Shown: positions 1-8,131 of the stretch, one piece after another
Numbering within the stretch: position 1 is the first letter of the stretch
Layout: every line of letters begins with the position of its first letter
Source of the DNA: Gordonia iterans
GTDB taxonomy: Bacteria; Actinomycetota; Actinomycetes; Mycobacteriales; Mycobacteriaceae
Length of the DNA stretch: 64,000 nucleotides
Direction: 5' to 3'
NCBI RefSeq assembly: GCF_002993285.1
Contig: NZ_CP027433.1
Location: 2,356,001 to 2,420,000, forward strand
Notes under the pieces: model-generated
Seen by the model: only the letters and a program-made list of their open reading frames with translations
The model's database searches: none
What the model was told of the DNA's origin: nothing
Position numbers and translations under genes: made by a program

Positions 1-1
1 G

Positions 2-475
2 GACGGCGCCGATCACGACCACGCACACGACGTCGAGTTGAAGACCGCCGACGGTCAGACGGTCACGCTCACGGGACCGATCGCCGCCAAGTACTCCGCC
101 GCCACTGAGGATCAGAAGGAGGATCTCGGCGCGCCCCTCTCCGGCGCCGACGCATCCGGAACCAGCGACAGCGGCGTGGTGTTCCAGCAATTCGCCGGCG
201 GTGTGATCACCGCCAAGAACGGCGACGACGGTACCCCGGCGTACATCACCTGGGGAAAGATCCGCGACGCCTGGAACGTCAAGCGCAACGCCGAGGGCGA
301 GCCCGATCCCGCGGGCAAGGGCGGTTCCGACGGCCCGCTCGGTGCGGCGACAAGCGATGAGACCGAGACCGGCGACGTCATGAAGTCGACGTTCGACAAT
401 GGCGAGATCACGTACGACGAGGACTCCGACAAGGTCGTCGTGACCGTCAAGGGCAAGGTCGTCGCGACCGAGTGA
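2..475 (+). CDS. LGFP-type lipoprotein, C-terminal part (runs off the window start)
   Basis: The reading frame is open from base 2, so the TTG at 38 is internal and the true start lies outside the window. The visible 157 residues closely match the C-terminal two thirds of the lipoprotein at 4628: shared blocks are LTGPIA-KY, GVVFQQF-GGVITAKN, KIRDAWN and GPLG. Family knowledge: LGFP-like domains occur in secreted cell-envelope proteins of mycolate actinobacteria. The function is unknown and probably wall-associated. The N-terminal lipobox cannot be seen here; it is inferred from the paralogue. Confidence 0.75.
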   Translation, partial: DGADHDHAHDVELKTADGQTVTLTGPIAAKYSAATEDQKEDLGAPLSGADASGTSDSGVVFQQFAGGVITAKNGDDGTPAYITWGKIRDAWNVKRNAEGEPDPAGKGGSDGPLGAATSDETETGDVMKSTFDNGEITYDEDSDKVVVTVKGKVVATE

Positions 476-491
476 CCCCACCGCTCGAATC

Positions 492-524
492 GGGATCCCG
501 GCCGCCGCCCGCGGCCGGGGTCCC
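492..524 (+). terminator. GC-rich hairpin terminator after the LGFP gene
   Basis: A 14-bp stem (GGGATCCCGGCCGC pairing with GCGGCCGGGGTCCC, one G-T wobble) around a 5-nt loop begins 16 bases after the stop codon. There is no U-tract, which is common for actinobacterial terminators. Confidence 0.6.
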
Positions 525-653
525 GGTGGTTTCGGGACCTTCGTCCGCGGTCCGCACGACGCCGGCGCGCGTAGGTTGGTAGGCGTAGGCGTCGGCGTTT
601 CGGCTGGTTCGCACGCCTCACCCGCTCGGATGCGACCCAGGGAGTTGATACCG

Positions 654-1520
654 GTGCCTACCGTGAATGCGCCGATCATGGCAGCCGTCGACGGCTCAGA
701 GCATGCCCTGGACGGGGTGCGCTGGGCGGCCCGCGCCGCCGCCCGTACCCACCGGCCGCTGCATCTGGTGAGCGTCGTCGACCGTCCGGCCTTCCAGTTC
801 GGCGAGGGCATCGTGACCGCGCAGGCATTCGCGGACGCGTCCCGGGCGCTGGCCGACGGCGCTCTGGACGTCGCCCGTTCGGTGGTCTCGGAGGTCGCGA
901 CCGACGTCGAGACCAGCGGTGAGATCGTCGTCGGACGTCCCGCACTGGTGCTGCGCGATCTCACCAGCCGCGCGCACATGATGGTCCTCGGACGCCGCGG
1001 ACTCGGCGGCGTCGCCGGCCTGCTGCTCGGCTCGGTGAGCACTTACGTCTCGTCGCACGCGAGTTGTCCGGTCGTCGTCGTCAGCGAGGACCCGCCGACC
1101 GGGGGGCCCGTGGTGGTCGGCGTCGACGGATCGCCGGTGTCGCAGGCCGCGACCGAGGTCGCCTTCGCCCAGGCATCTGGACTCGGTGTCGGCCTGATCG
1201 CAGTCCACACCTACGGCGGGTACACCGGGGTGCAGACCTTCGACGTCGTTCAGCAGGGCCGTCAGCGGATCGTCGACGAGGCCCGCGCGGGACTCGGGTC
1301 CCGCCTGGCCGGCTGCCTGTCCGACTACCCCGACGTGAACGTCCAGACGGTGGTGACGATCGAAGAGCCCGCCGCGCAGATCATCGAAGCAGCCTCCCTC
1401 GCTCAGCTGATCGTGCTGGGCAGTCGCGGGCACGGCGGATTCCGCACCCTGCTGCTCGGCTCGACGAGCCAGGCCGTTTTGCAGGTCGCCCACTGCCCGG
1501 TGATGATCGTCCCGGGGTAG
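654..1520 (+). CDS. Universal stress protein, tandem UspA domains
   Basis: The 288-residue protein has two UspA domains. Each begins with a hydrophobic strand and an Asp (IMAAVDGSEHA, VVVGVDGSPVS) and each ends with the ATP-binding G-x2-G-x9-G-S/T signature (GRRGLGG...LLLGSVS and GSRGHGG...LLLGSTS). By family knowledge it is a cytoplasmic ATP-binding stress protein, and tandem forms are common in mycobacteria and relatives. I chose the GTG at 654 because AGGGAG lies 9 bases upstream; the frame is open further upstream (576), but that segment is low-complexity. Confidence 0.9.
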   Translation: MPTVNAPIMAAVDGSEHALDGVRWAARAAARTHRPLHLVSVVDRPAFQFGEGIVTAQAFADASRALADGALDVARSVVSEVATDVETSGEIVVGRPALVLRDLTSRAHMMVLGRRGLGGVAGLLLGSVSTYVSSHASCPVVVVSEDPPTGGPVVVGVDGSPVSQAATEVAFAQASGLGVGLIAVHTYGGYTGVQTFDVVQQGRQRIVDEARAGLGSRLAGCLSDYPDVNVQTVVTIEEPAAQIIEAASLAQLIVLGSRGHGGFRTLLLGSTSQAVLQVAHCPVMIVPG

Positions 1521-1571
1521 GGAAGCGGGCGAGTGCACGGTCGGCCCGGTCGGTGGAATCGGTGTGGCGGA

Positions 1572-2711
1572 TCATGGCGCCCAGTCCTGCAATCGCGCTG
1601 CCTGCCGGGTGACCGCCCGATCCGGGATAGTCCGCAACGCGGCGTCACGCACCACGCCGAGCGGACCGGAGGACTGCATCACGCGCCCGATCAGTGCCGC
1701 CTGCCAGGCGATCCTCCGGCTGCGGGGCCGGCGTCTGCGGTCGTAGCGCAGCAGCGCCTGCGGTATCGCAGCCGGGTCTTGCGTACGGATCGCGGGCGTG
1801 AGTTCGCGGACGAGCACCGCGGCATCCTCGAGCGCCTGATTGGCCCCCTGTCCGAGGTCCGGGGGCATGGCGTGCGCGGCATCGCCGAGAAGTACTCGTC
1901 GCCGGAGAACGTACGACGGCGGCGGCTCGGACAGATACTCGATCGGCAAGTAGGAGATCTGTGAAGCGGCGGTCGAGGCGATGAGTTCCGGGATCGGTCG
2001 GTGCCATGACGCGAACCCGGACTCGAGCGCTTCGACGGCCGGACGTTCGGTGCGGTCGGCGTTCACGACGGCGAACCAGTAGACGCGGCCGTCACGGAGC
2101 GGCACCATGCCGAATCGCTTGCCCCGGCCGACGGTCTCCCCGTGGGCGCGCAGCGGTCGGCCGTAGGGGGCGATCCCCCGCCAGGCCCCGTAGCCCGCGT
2201 AGGCGACGGAGGCGTCGTGGGGCCAACCACGACGTACCCGGCTGCGCAGGCCGTCGGCGCCCACGACGAGGTCGTATCCGCCCATTCGGTCCCCGCCCGC
2301 CGTGACGACGCCGTCGTCGTGCGCCGTCGCCACGTCGACACCTGTGCGGACGTCCACGCCGATCGCCGCGGCGAGGAGCGCCCCGTGCAACTCGGTGCGA
2401 TCGGCGATGCGGAGGTCCCTCGTCGCCGTGGGCGCACCCCGGACCAGCCAGCGGCCGTCCGGTCGCCGGATGCCGGATTGACCCTCCGGCGCCGTCGGCG
2501 CGACCACGGCGCGCACTGCTGTGTCGAGGCCCAGCGCCTCGAGCGCCCGGAACCCGTTGCCGAACAACGAGAGTCCCGCGCCGACTCGACCGAAACGGTC
2601 CGTCCGCTCGACGACGGTGACCTCGGCCCCGGCCCTGCGGAGCGCGCCTGCCGACGCGAGTCCGCCCACGCCTGCGCCGACGACCAACACACGAATCGAC
2701 CCGCGTCCCAT
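1572..2711 (-). CDS. FAD-dependent monooxygenase (PHBH/UbiH-like)
   Basis: This 379-residue flavoprotein begins with the Rossmann fingerprint VLVVGAGVGGLASAGALRRAG, followed by the E of VVERTD. The mid-protein DG motif is DLVVGADGLRSRVRR and the second FAD/ribityl motif is RVLLGDAAHAMPPDLGQGANQALEDA. This is the class A aromatic hydroxylase architecture: it would use NAD(P)H and O2 to hydroxylate or epoxidise an unidentified substrate. The start at MGRGSIRVL is chosen because the Rossmann motif follows directly; the longer open frame upstream overlaps the divergent gene and is implausible. It is transcribed divergently from the membrane protein at 2833. Confidence 0.88.
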   Translation of the reverse strand: MGRGSIRVLVVGAGVGGLASAGALRRAGAEVTVVERTDRFGRVGAGLSLFGNGFRALEALGLDTAVRAVVAPTAPEGQSGIRRPDGRWLVRGAPTATRDLRIADRTELHGALLAAAIGVDVRTGVDVATAHDDGVVTAGGDRMGGYDLVVGADGLRSRVRRGWPHDASVAYAGYGAWRGIAPYGRPLRAHGETVGRGKRFGMVPLRDGRVYWFAVVNADRTERPAVEALESGFASWHRPIPELIASTAASQISYLPIEYLSEPPPSYVLRRRVLLGDAAHAMPPDLGQGANQALEDAAVLVRELTPAIRTQDPAAIPQALLRYDRRRRPRSRRIAWQAALIGRVMQSSGPLGVVRDAALRTIPDRAVTRQAARLQDWAP

Positions 2712-2832
2712 GGGTCGACCGTACGGGGCCCGGCCGCCCGCGGTCACGGGTCGACGAGACTGTCGGTACCCCGCCCTAACCTGTCGGTACCTCGGCAGTC
2801 CGCCGGGTACGACGAGACGGGGGGAGGGTGCC

Positions 2833-3657
2833 GTGGCCAAGAGCAAGGACGACAATCCCGGTTGCCTGCTGACTGTGGTGGGTGTCCTGGTTATCGGGGC
2901 GATCGCAGCGATCCCGGCAGGGATCTGGATCGTGCTCGGCGCGCTTGCCGGGACCGTCGCACTCGTCTGGATCATGGCCAAGGTCCGCGCTTGGCTGTCG
3001 GCGAAGCGGGCCTTGAGACAGGCGGCGGCAGAGGAGGCACTCCGGGCCGAAGAGAGGGCCTGCGCGGAGCGTGAGGAGTGGGAGAAGCAGCAGCGCGCCC
3101 GGCGACTGGGCAAGAAGAACGCCCGCTGCCTCGAAGCCGCGATATTCGGCGCACAGCGCATCGCCGACTCGGACGCGGCACGGGAGGGCTGGCTCGGCGA
3201 TGTGGATTTCGGCACCGACATCGCGAGTATCACCGACAGTTTCGGGAAGGCGGCCGGACTGCGCGAGACCGCCGACCGGCTTGCGAAGCTGCGGAGCCCG
3301 GGCGACGACGATCGGCGGATCGTCGCCGAGGCGCGTTCGGCCGCAGACGCCCTCGAACGATCCGGCACTGAGTGCGCGGACCTCATCGGCCGGTGCGCGG
3401 CAGAGGTACAGCTGATCGACCAATCGCTGCGCCGTGAGCGGGAGGAGGCACGGACGGCGCAGCAGCGCGCCGAACTCCACCGCGAGCTGAGCACGATGCT
3501 CTACGGCATCGAGGCGGCGCCGACACCGCACTCCGCCGACTCCGGTGCGGCGCGGGTGATGACGCGAGTCTCCGGCTACCGGGAAATCAAGCAGCAGATC
3601 ACGCTGGTGCGGCAGCGTGCCGTGGACTCGGGGCCGCGGCCCGAGGCTCTTCCGTAG
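2833..3657 (+). CDS. Membrane-anchored coiled-coil protein (paralogue 1)
   Basis: The 274-residue protein has two adjacent N-terminal membrane segments (about residues 10-30 and 34-52). A long charged helix rich in E/R/A follows (about 55-100), then a helical domain containing WLGDVDF, PGDDDRRIV and LIDQSLRRER. The GTG start has GGGGAGGG 4-5 bases upstream. It is a clear paralogue of the next gene: WLG-VDF, DDRRIV, LRR-RE-A and AELH--LS-MLYG recur in the same order. No known domain was recognised. The likely topology is membrane hairpin plus cytoplasmic coiled coil; the function is unknown. Confidence 0.75.
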   Translation: MAKSKDDNPGCLLTVVGVLVIGAIAAIPAGIWIVLGALAGTVALVWIMAKVRAWLSAKRALRQAAAEEALRAEERACAEREEWEKQQRARRLGKKNARCLEAAIFGAQRIADSDAAREGWLGDVDFGTDIASITDSFGKAAGLRETADRLAKLRSPGDDDRRIVAEARSAADALERSGTECADLIGRCAAEVQLIDQSLRREREEARTAQQRAELHRELSTMLYGIEAAPTPHSADSGAARVMTRVSGYREIKQQITLVRQRAVDSGPRPEALP

Positions 3658-3709
3658 GATGTGAGGCGAGTCGCGCCGCGCGGTCGGCGCACGTCAGGAG
3701 GTCCGGGCG

Positions 3710-4486
3710 ATGGGCGAGCGGGACGACGGCGCCGCCGTTGTCGGCCTGGTGGTGCTGGTGCTCGGCGTGGTCGTCGCGATCGCGGTGCCGAAACCGGTGT
3801 GGATCACGTTCGCGATCATTCTGGTCGCCGCCGGGAGCGTCGTCGTCGGCACTCTCGTCCGCAAGGACTTCACGCAGCGGCGCGAGCTTCGCGTGGCCGC
3901 CGAGCGAGCGATCTCGGAGGAACAGGTGCAGTTGGTCAAGGCTCGCCGGAGGGATCGGCTGGGAAGCGAGAACCTCGAACGGCTCGAGGCCGCGCACGAG
4001 GCGGCCGATCGGGTCGCCGCATCCGAGGCCGCGGCCGAAGGCTGGCTCGGCGAGGTCGACTTCGCCGACGATCTGCGCACCATCGCCGACCACTTCGAGA
4101 AGTCGACCGCGCTGCGCAAGACCGCAACCGACCTGACAGCGCTGGCCGACCCCGGCCCCGATGATCGCCGTATCGTCGGCGACGCACGGATCGCCGCCGA
4201 GCGCCTGGATTATGCGGCGAACCGCCTCGCCGACTTGATGATCCGGTGTGCAGATGAGGCCGACCTGATCGACGACTCGTTGCGCAGGCAGCGGGAGGCC
4301 GCGGAGAACGAACGCCGGCGCGCCGAACTCCACGGAGATCTCAGTGCCATGCTCTACGGGGCGGAGAACACGCCGGATGAGGGTGCTGCCGAGTACGGCG
4401 CCGAACGGGTCCTGGCACGGGTGGCCGCCTATCGCGAGATCGTCGAAGAGATCGCGCGCGTCCGGGACACCGAGACCGGGCCGTGA
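3710..4486 (+). CDS. Membrane-anchored coiled-coil protein (paralogue 2)
   Basis: The 258-residue protein starts at an ATG with a strong AGGAGG about 9 bases upstream. Two N-terminal hydrophobic segments (about residues 9-27 and 29-46) precede a coiled-coil-like helix and the domain shared with the preceding gene (WLGEVDF, PDDRRIV, LIDDSLRRQRE, AELHGDLSAMLYG). The 52-bp gap suggests one transcript arising from tandem duplication. The paralogues have diverged in sequence but kept length and domain order, which suggests selection on both. The function is unknown; a two-subunit membrane scaffold is a guess. Confidence 0.75.
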   Translation: MGERDDGAAVVGLVVLVLGVVVAIAVPKPVWITFAIILVAAGSVVVGTLVRKDFTQRRELRVAAERAISEEQVQLVKARRRDRLGSENLERLEAAHEAADRVAASEAAAEGWLGEVDFADDLRTIADHFEKSTALRKTATDLTALADPGPDDRRIVGDARIAAERLDYAANRLADLMIRCADEADLIDDSLRRQREAAENERRRAELHGDLSAMLYGAENTPDEGAAEYGAERVLARVAAYREIVEEIARVRDTETGP

Positions 4487-4627
4487 TCGCCGGCCTCAGC
4501 GGGCGCGCTGCCGTCAAGAACCGGTCACGACGGCACGATTCGGCGTCCTCGTACCGATAGAGTCGGGCGGAAAGTCTGGATCGGCCCGTTCCGGACCGGC
4601 CCCGCGCCGAATACCCGAGAGGAACCC

Positions 4628-5299
4628 ATGACGAAGCTCGCTCACCGTCGTACCGCCGTCGTCGCCGGCCTGTCCGCCCTCGCGCTGATCGCCGCGGGCT
4701 GCAGCGGTGACAAGAACGACGACGCGGCGCCGCAGTCGTCGGCGGTCGCGACGACGGCGGGGGAGTCGACGGAGTCGGTGCAGGCCGACGCGGAGGAGTC
4801 CACCGGCACCGTCGCCGAGACCGTCGCGACGACGGCCCCCTCCGAGGTGAAGCTCACCGGGGAGCGCGACGTCGAGGTGACGCTGACCGGTCCGATCGCC
4901 GTCAAGTACGCGTCCGCCACCGCCGCGCAGAAACAGGCCCTCGGCAAGCCGCTGACCGGTGATCACAACGCCGAGACCCGGGAAAGCGGTGTCGTGTTCC
5001 AGCAGTTCCAGGGCGGTGTGATCACCGCGAAGAACGACGACCCCGGCACCCCCGCGTACATCCTCACGTCGGGCAAGATCCGCGACGCCTGGAACACCGA
5101 GCGCGGCCCCGACGGCACTCCGCTGCTCACCGGGAAGAACGGCTCGGCCGGACCGCTCGGCGTGCCGACCAGCGATCTCACCACCGAGGGCGACCTCGAG
5201 GTCGTGACCTTCGAGCACGGCAAGATCACCGAGAACACCAAGACCGGCGCAGTCACGGTGACGGTCAACGGCAAGGTCGTGCCTTCCGGCCTGCGGTAA
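4628..5299 (+). CDS. LGFP-type lipoprotein
   Basis: The 223-residue protein has a lipoprotein signal (RRTAVVAGLSALALIAAGCSG, lipobox IAAGC) and a low-complexity Ala/Ser/Thr/Glu linker to about residue 75. The C-terminal domain matches the gene at the window start (LTGPIAVKYASAT, GVVFQQFQGGVITAKN, KIRDAWN, GPLGVPTSD). It would be exported and lipid-anchored at the outer face of the membrane or in the mycolate envelope. SD-like GAGAGGAAC precedes the ATG. The two copies flank a 4-kb block, so duplication or ancient recombination between them is possible. Confidence 0.8.
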   Translation: MTKLAHRRTAVVAGLSALALIAAGCSGDKNDDAAPQSSAVATTAGESTESVQADAEESTGTVAETVATTAPSEVKLTGERDVEVTLTGPIAVKYASATAAQKQALGKPLTGDHNAETRESGVVFQQFQGGVITAKNDDPGTPAYILTSGKIRDAWNTERGPDGTPLLTGKNGSAGPLGVPTSDLTTEGDLEVVTFEHGKITENTKTGAVTVTVNGKVVPSGLR

Positions 5300-5367
5300 C
5301 GGACCCCGGCAGGACGGGTACTGGCGGAGACTCCCAGCCCAGCGGCGCCCCGCCTACCGTGGATCTC

Positions 5368-6273
5368 ATGGACAACCGAGCCGAAGTCCGCGAGTTCCTC
5401 ACCACTCGCCGCGCGCGTCTCCGTCCCGGCGACGTCGGACTCCCCGCCGCGGCCAACCGTCGAGTCCCCGGTTTACGGCGGAGCGAGGTCGCGACCCTGG
5501 CCGGCGTCAGCGTGGAGTAGTACACCAAGCTCGAGCGGGGGGCGATCAGCGGCGCCTCTCCGCAGATCCTCGACGCGCTGGCCAAAGCCTTGCTGCTCGA
5601 CGACGCCGAGCGGGCGCATCTGTTCAACCTTGCTCACGCCGCTGGCCCGGTGGCCCGGCCTCCGAAGCGGCGGAGCGTGACATCGTGGACTCCGCATCCC
5701 GGCCTCCAGTGGGTGCTCCACGCGGTCACCGGAGGGCCGGCCTTCGTGCGCAACGGACGCATGGACATCCTCGCCGCCAATCTGCTCGCCAGGGCCTTCT
5801 ATCGCTCGGTGTTCGACATGCCCGGCTCTTCGCCGAACATCGCCCGTTTCACCTTCCTCGACGAGCGCGCAGCCGACTTCTATCCGGACTGGAACGCGTT
5901 CGCTGAGGTCACAGTCGCCATCCTGCGCACTGAGGCCGGGCGCGATCCGCACAACAAGGATCTACACGATCTCATTGGCGAGCTCTCGACCCGGAGCGAC
6001 GAGTTCCGCCGGCTCTGGGGTGCCCATGACGTCCGCCATCACGGCTCCGGTTTCAAGACGTTCCGGCATGACATCGTCGGCGAAGTGACCTTGGCCTACG
6101 AAGGACTGTCCATGGAGGCCGAGCCCGGTCTGTCGCTTACGGTCTACACGGCCGAACCCGGCTCACCGAGCGCCGAGCGCATCGAGCTCCTCGCCAGCTG
6201 GGCCGCGACACACGAGCAGCGGCCCCGGACCAGCGGCCACGAGCAGCGCGCGGCATCCGACGACCGGCACTGA
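5368..6273 (+). pseudogene. XRE-family regulator with MmyB-type ligand domain, broken by a nonsense codon
   Basis: From the ATG at 5368 the frame reads a typical actinobacterial HTH (EVREFLTTRRARLRP...RVPGLRRSEVATLAGVSVE), then hits TAG at 5518-5520, then continues in the same frame to 6273 (YTKLERGAISGASPQILDALAKAL, then an MmyB-like ligand-binding domain). The family consensus at the break is VSVEYYT-LERG, so a Tyr codon has become TAG by one base change. The 50-residue product lacks half of the HTH. Internal initiation near 5590 would yield the ligand domain without DNA binding. A base-call error is the main alternative. Confidence 0.85.
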
Positions 6274-6325
6274 CCTGCATCCCGAACAGGAGTCGACCAT
6301 CGATAACCAAGAGTTCCTCGCCCAC

Positions 6326-6946
6326 ATGGACGCCGGCGAACCCGCAGTTCCGGGCACTGCGTCGGCGGAGTCGATGCACCGTCTCGCAGAAGAGGCGATC
6401 GCACTGTGCATGGAACTGAACACGCGCTACACGACTCCTGATGAACGCGTCGAGATCATGTCGCGCATCACCGGACGTCGGGTGCCTGCAAGCTTTCGCG
6501 TGTTCCCGCCGTTCACCACCGATTGCGGCAAGAACATCCGTATCGGCGAGCGCGTCTTCATCAACAGTGGCTGCCGGTTTCAGGACCAGGGCGGCATCAC
6601 GCTCGGCGACGATGCGCTGATCGGACACAACGTGGTGATCGCCGGCCTCAACCACGCCATCGCTCCGGACGAGCGAGCGACCACGGAACCCCGGGCCGTC
6701 GTGATCGGTGCGCGGGTGTGGATCGGAGCCAACTCGACCCTCGTACCAGGGGTCACGGTCGGTGACGGCTCGATCGTCGCCGCCGGCTCCGTCGTCACCA
6801 AGGATGTTCCGCCCTACATGATCGTGGGAGGGGTCCCGGCCCATCCGGGAGATCGAAGTCTGAGCCCGCTCGCGCTCGCGCGAAGTCCCCGCCGAGGGTG
6901 GTACTCCGAGGGCCTCCCCGCGGAGGGCCTCGCCGTGATGAACTGA
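6326..6946 (+). CDS. Sugar O-acetyltransferase (Maa/NodL-like), apparently damaged at both ends
   Basis: The hexapeptide-repeat (left-handed beta-helix) core is clear: [74 protein letters not shown]. It would transfer acetyl from acetyl-CoA to a sugar hydroxyl. The frame is open upstream and AGGAG at 6290 sits properly before an ATC (6299) that would encode [10 protein letters not shown]; this looks like a lost ATG start, leaving the ATG at 6326. After GGVPA the frame runs into 30 atypical residues. A two-base shift would give IREIEV followed by a stop at 6861, the usual ending. Confidence 0.75.
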   Translation: MDAGEPAVPGTASAESMHRLAEEAIALCMELNTRYTTPDERVEIMSRITGRRVPASFRVFPPFTTDCGKNIRIGERVFINSGCRFQDQGGITLGDDALIGHNVVIAGLNHAIAPDERATTEPRAVVIGARVWIGANSTLVPGVTVGDGSIVAAGSVVTKDVPPYMIVGGVPAHPGDRSLSPLALARSPRRGWYSEGLPAEGLAVMN

Positions 6947-6990
6947 ATCGGAGAACATAGGCGGAAGATCCGATCGAAGGAGTAGCGCGG

Positions 6991-8037
6991 ATGCGTGGAG
7001 TGATCATGGACGCCCCGGGCCGGATTTCGGTGGGGGATCGGGAAGAGCCCCGCATCGTCGAACCGACCGATGCGGTGATCCGGCTGGTGGCGACGTGCAT
7101 CTGCGGATCCGACCTGTGGCCGTATCGCGGCGTCGAACCCGTCGATCATGCCGCGATGGGTCACGAGTACGTCGGCATCGTCGAAGAGACCGGTGCCGCG
7201 GTGAAGACCGTGAAGCCCGGCGACTTCGTCGTCGGATCGTTCGTCATCTCCTGCGGGGAGTGCCCGATCTGCCGCGACGGCTATCAGTCCAAATGTGTGA
7301 ACTACGCGTTCGTCGGCGCCACCATCGGCACGCAGGCGGAGCGGGCCCGGATTCCACTCGCCGACGGAACGCTGGTCGCCACGCCGGGCATGCCCGACCC
7401 GGACCTGATCCCTTCGCTGCTGGCGGCTTCCGACGTGCTCGGCACAGGCTGGTACGCCGCCGACGCCGCGCAGGTGGGCGCCGGGAAGACCGTCGCCGTG
7501 GTCGGGGACGGGGCCGTCGGCCTGATGGGCATCCTGGCGGCCGGGCAGATGGGCGCCGAGCGGATCATCGCGATGTCGCGGTACCCCGAACGTCAGGCGC
7601 TCGCACGCGAGTACGGAGCCACCGACATCGTCGAGGAACGCGGCAAGGAAGGCATCGCGAAGATCAAAGAGCTCACCGACGGGCTCGGCGCGCACAGCGT
7701 CATCGAAGCAGTCGGGACCCAGGAATCGTTCGCGCAGGCGATCGGAGCGACCCGCCCCGGCGGACACGTCGGGTTCGTCGGCGTCGCCCACAAAGGCGTG
7801 ACGCTGCCGATGGACAAGCTCTTCTTCGCCGAGATCCACCTGCACGGCGGACCGGCTCCGGTGCGCCGCTATCTGCCCGACCTGATCGACCGCATCTGGA
7901 AGCGCCAGATCGATCCGGGGAAGGTCTTCGACCTCACCCTGCCGCTCGAGCGAGCCGCCGAGGGCTACGCGGCGATGGATCAGCGCCGCGCCACCAAGGT
8001 GCTGCTCACGCTCGACGGCGAGCGGCGCGCCGACTGA
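6991..8037 (+). CDS. Zinc-dependent alcohol dehydrogenase (MDR family)
   Basis: This 348-residue medium-chain dehydrogenase has a catalytic-zinc Cys in CICGSD and the GHEYVG motif. The structural-zinc lobe is complete (SCGECPICRDGYQSKC, four cysteines) and the Rossmann motif is VAVVGDGAVGLMG. It would oxidise an alcohol or reduce an aldehyde with NAD(P). AAGGAG precedes the ATG by about 8 bases. The substrate cannot be inferred. It is followed by another MDR gene in the same direction, about 95 bases downstream. Confidence 0.88.
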   Translation: MRGVIMDAPGRISVGDREEPRIVEPTDAVIRLVATCICGSDLWPYRGVEPVDHAAMGHEYVGIVEETGAAVKTVKPGDFVVGSFVISCGECPICRDGYQSKCVNYAFVGATIGTQAERARIPLADGTLVATPGMPDPDLIPSLLAASDVLGTGWYAADAAQVGAGKTVAVVGDGAVGLMGILAAGQMGAERIIAMSRYPERQALAREYGATDIVEERGKEGIAKIKELTDGLGAHSVIEAVGTQESFAQAIGATRPGGHVGFVGVAHKGVTLPMDKLFFAEIHLHGGPAPVRRYLPDLIDRIWKRQIDPGKVFDLTLPLERAAEGYAAMDQRRATKVLLTLDGERRAD

Positions 8038-8131
8038 GCGGACGACTGCAACCGGCTGCATCCCGCGACGGCGCCTTCGCGGCGGGCTAGCGTGAGCGCC
8101 ACCACAGTTCCGACCGGGAAAGAGACTCTCG

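Noticed and set aside
696..1538. Long open frame opposite the universal stress protein
   Set aside because: It is antisense to a clear UspA gene and composed of biased, domain-free sequence; a GC-rich shadow frame.
2142..3074. Long open frame opposite the FAD monooxygenase
   Set aside because: Shadow of the monooxygenase gene, rich in Arg/Pro/Gly with no domain, and it runs into the next gene.
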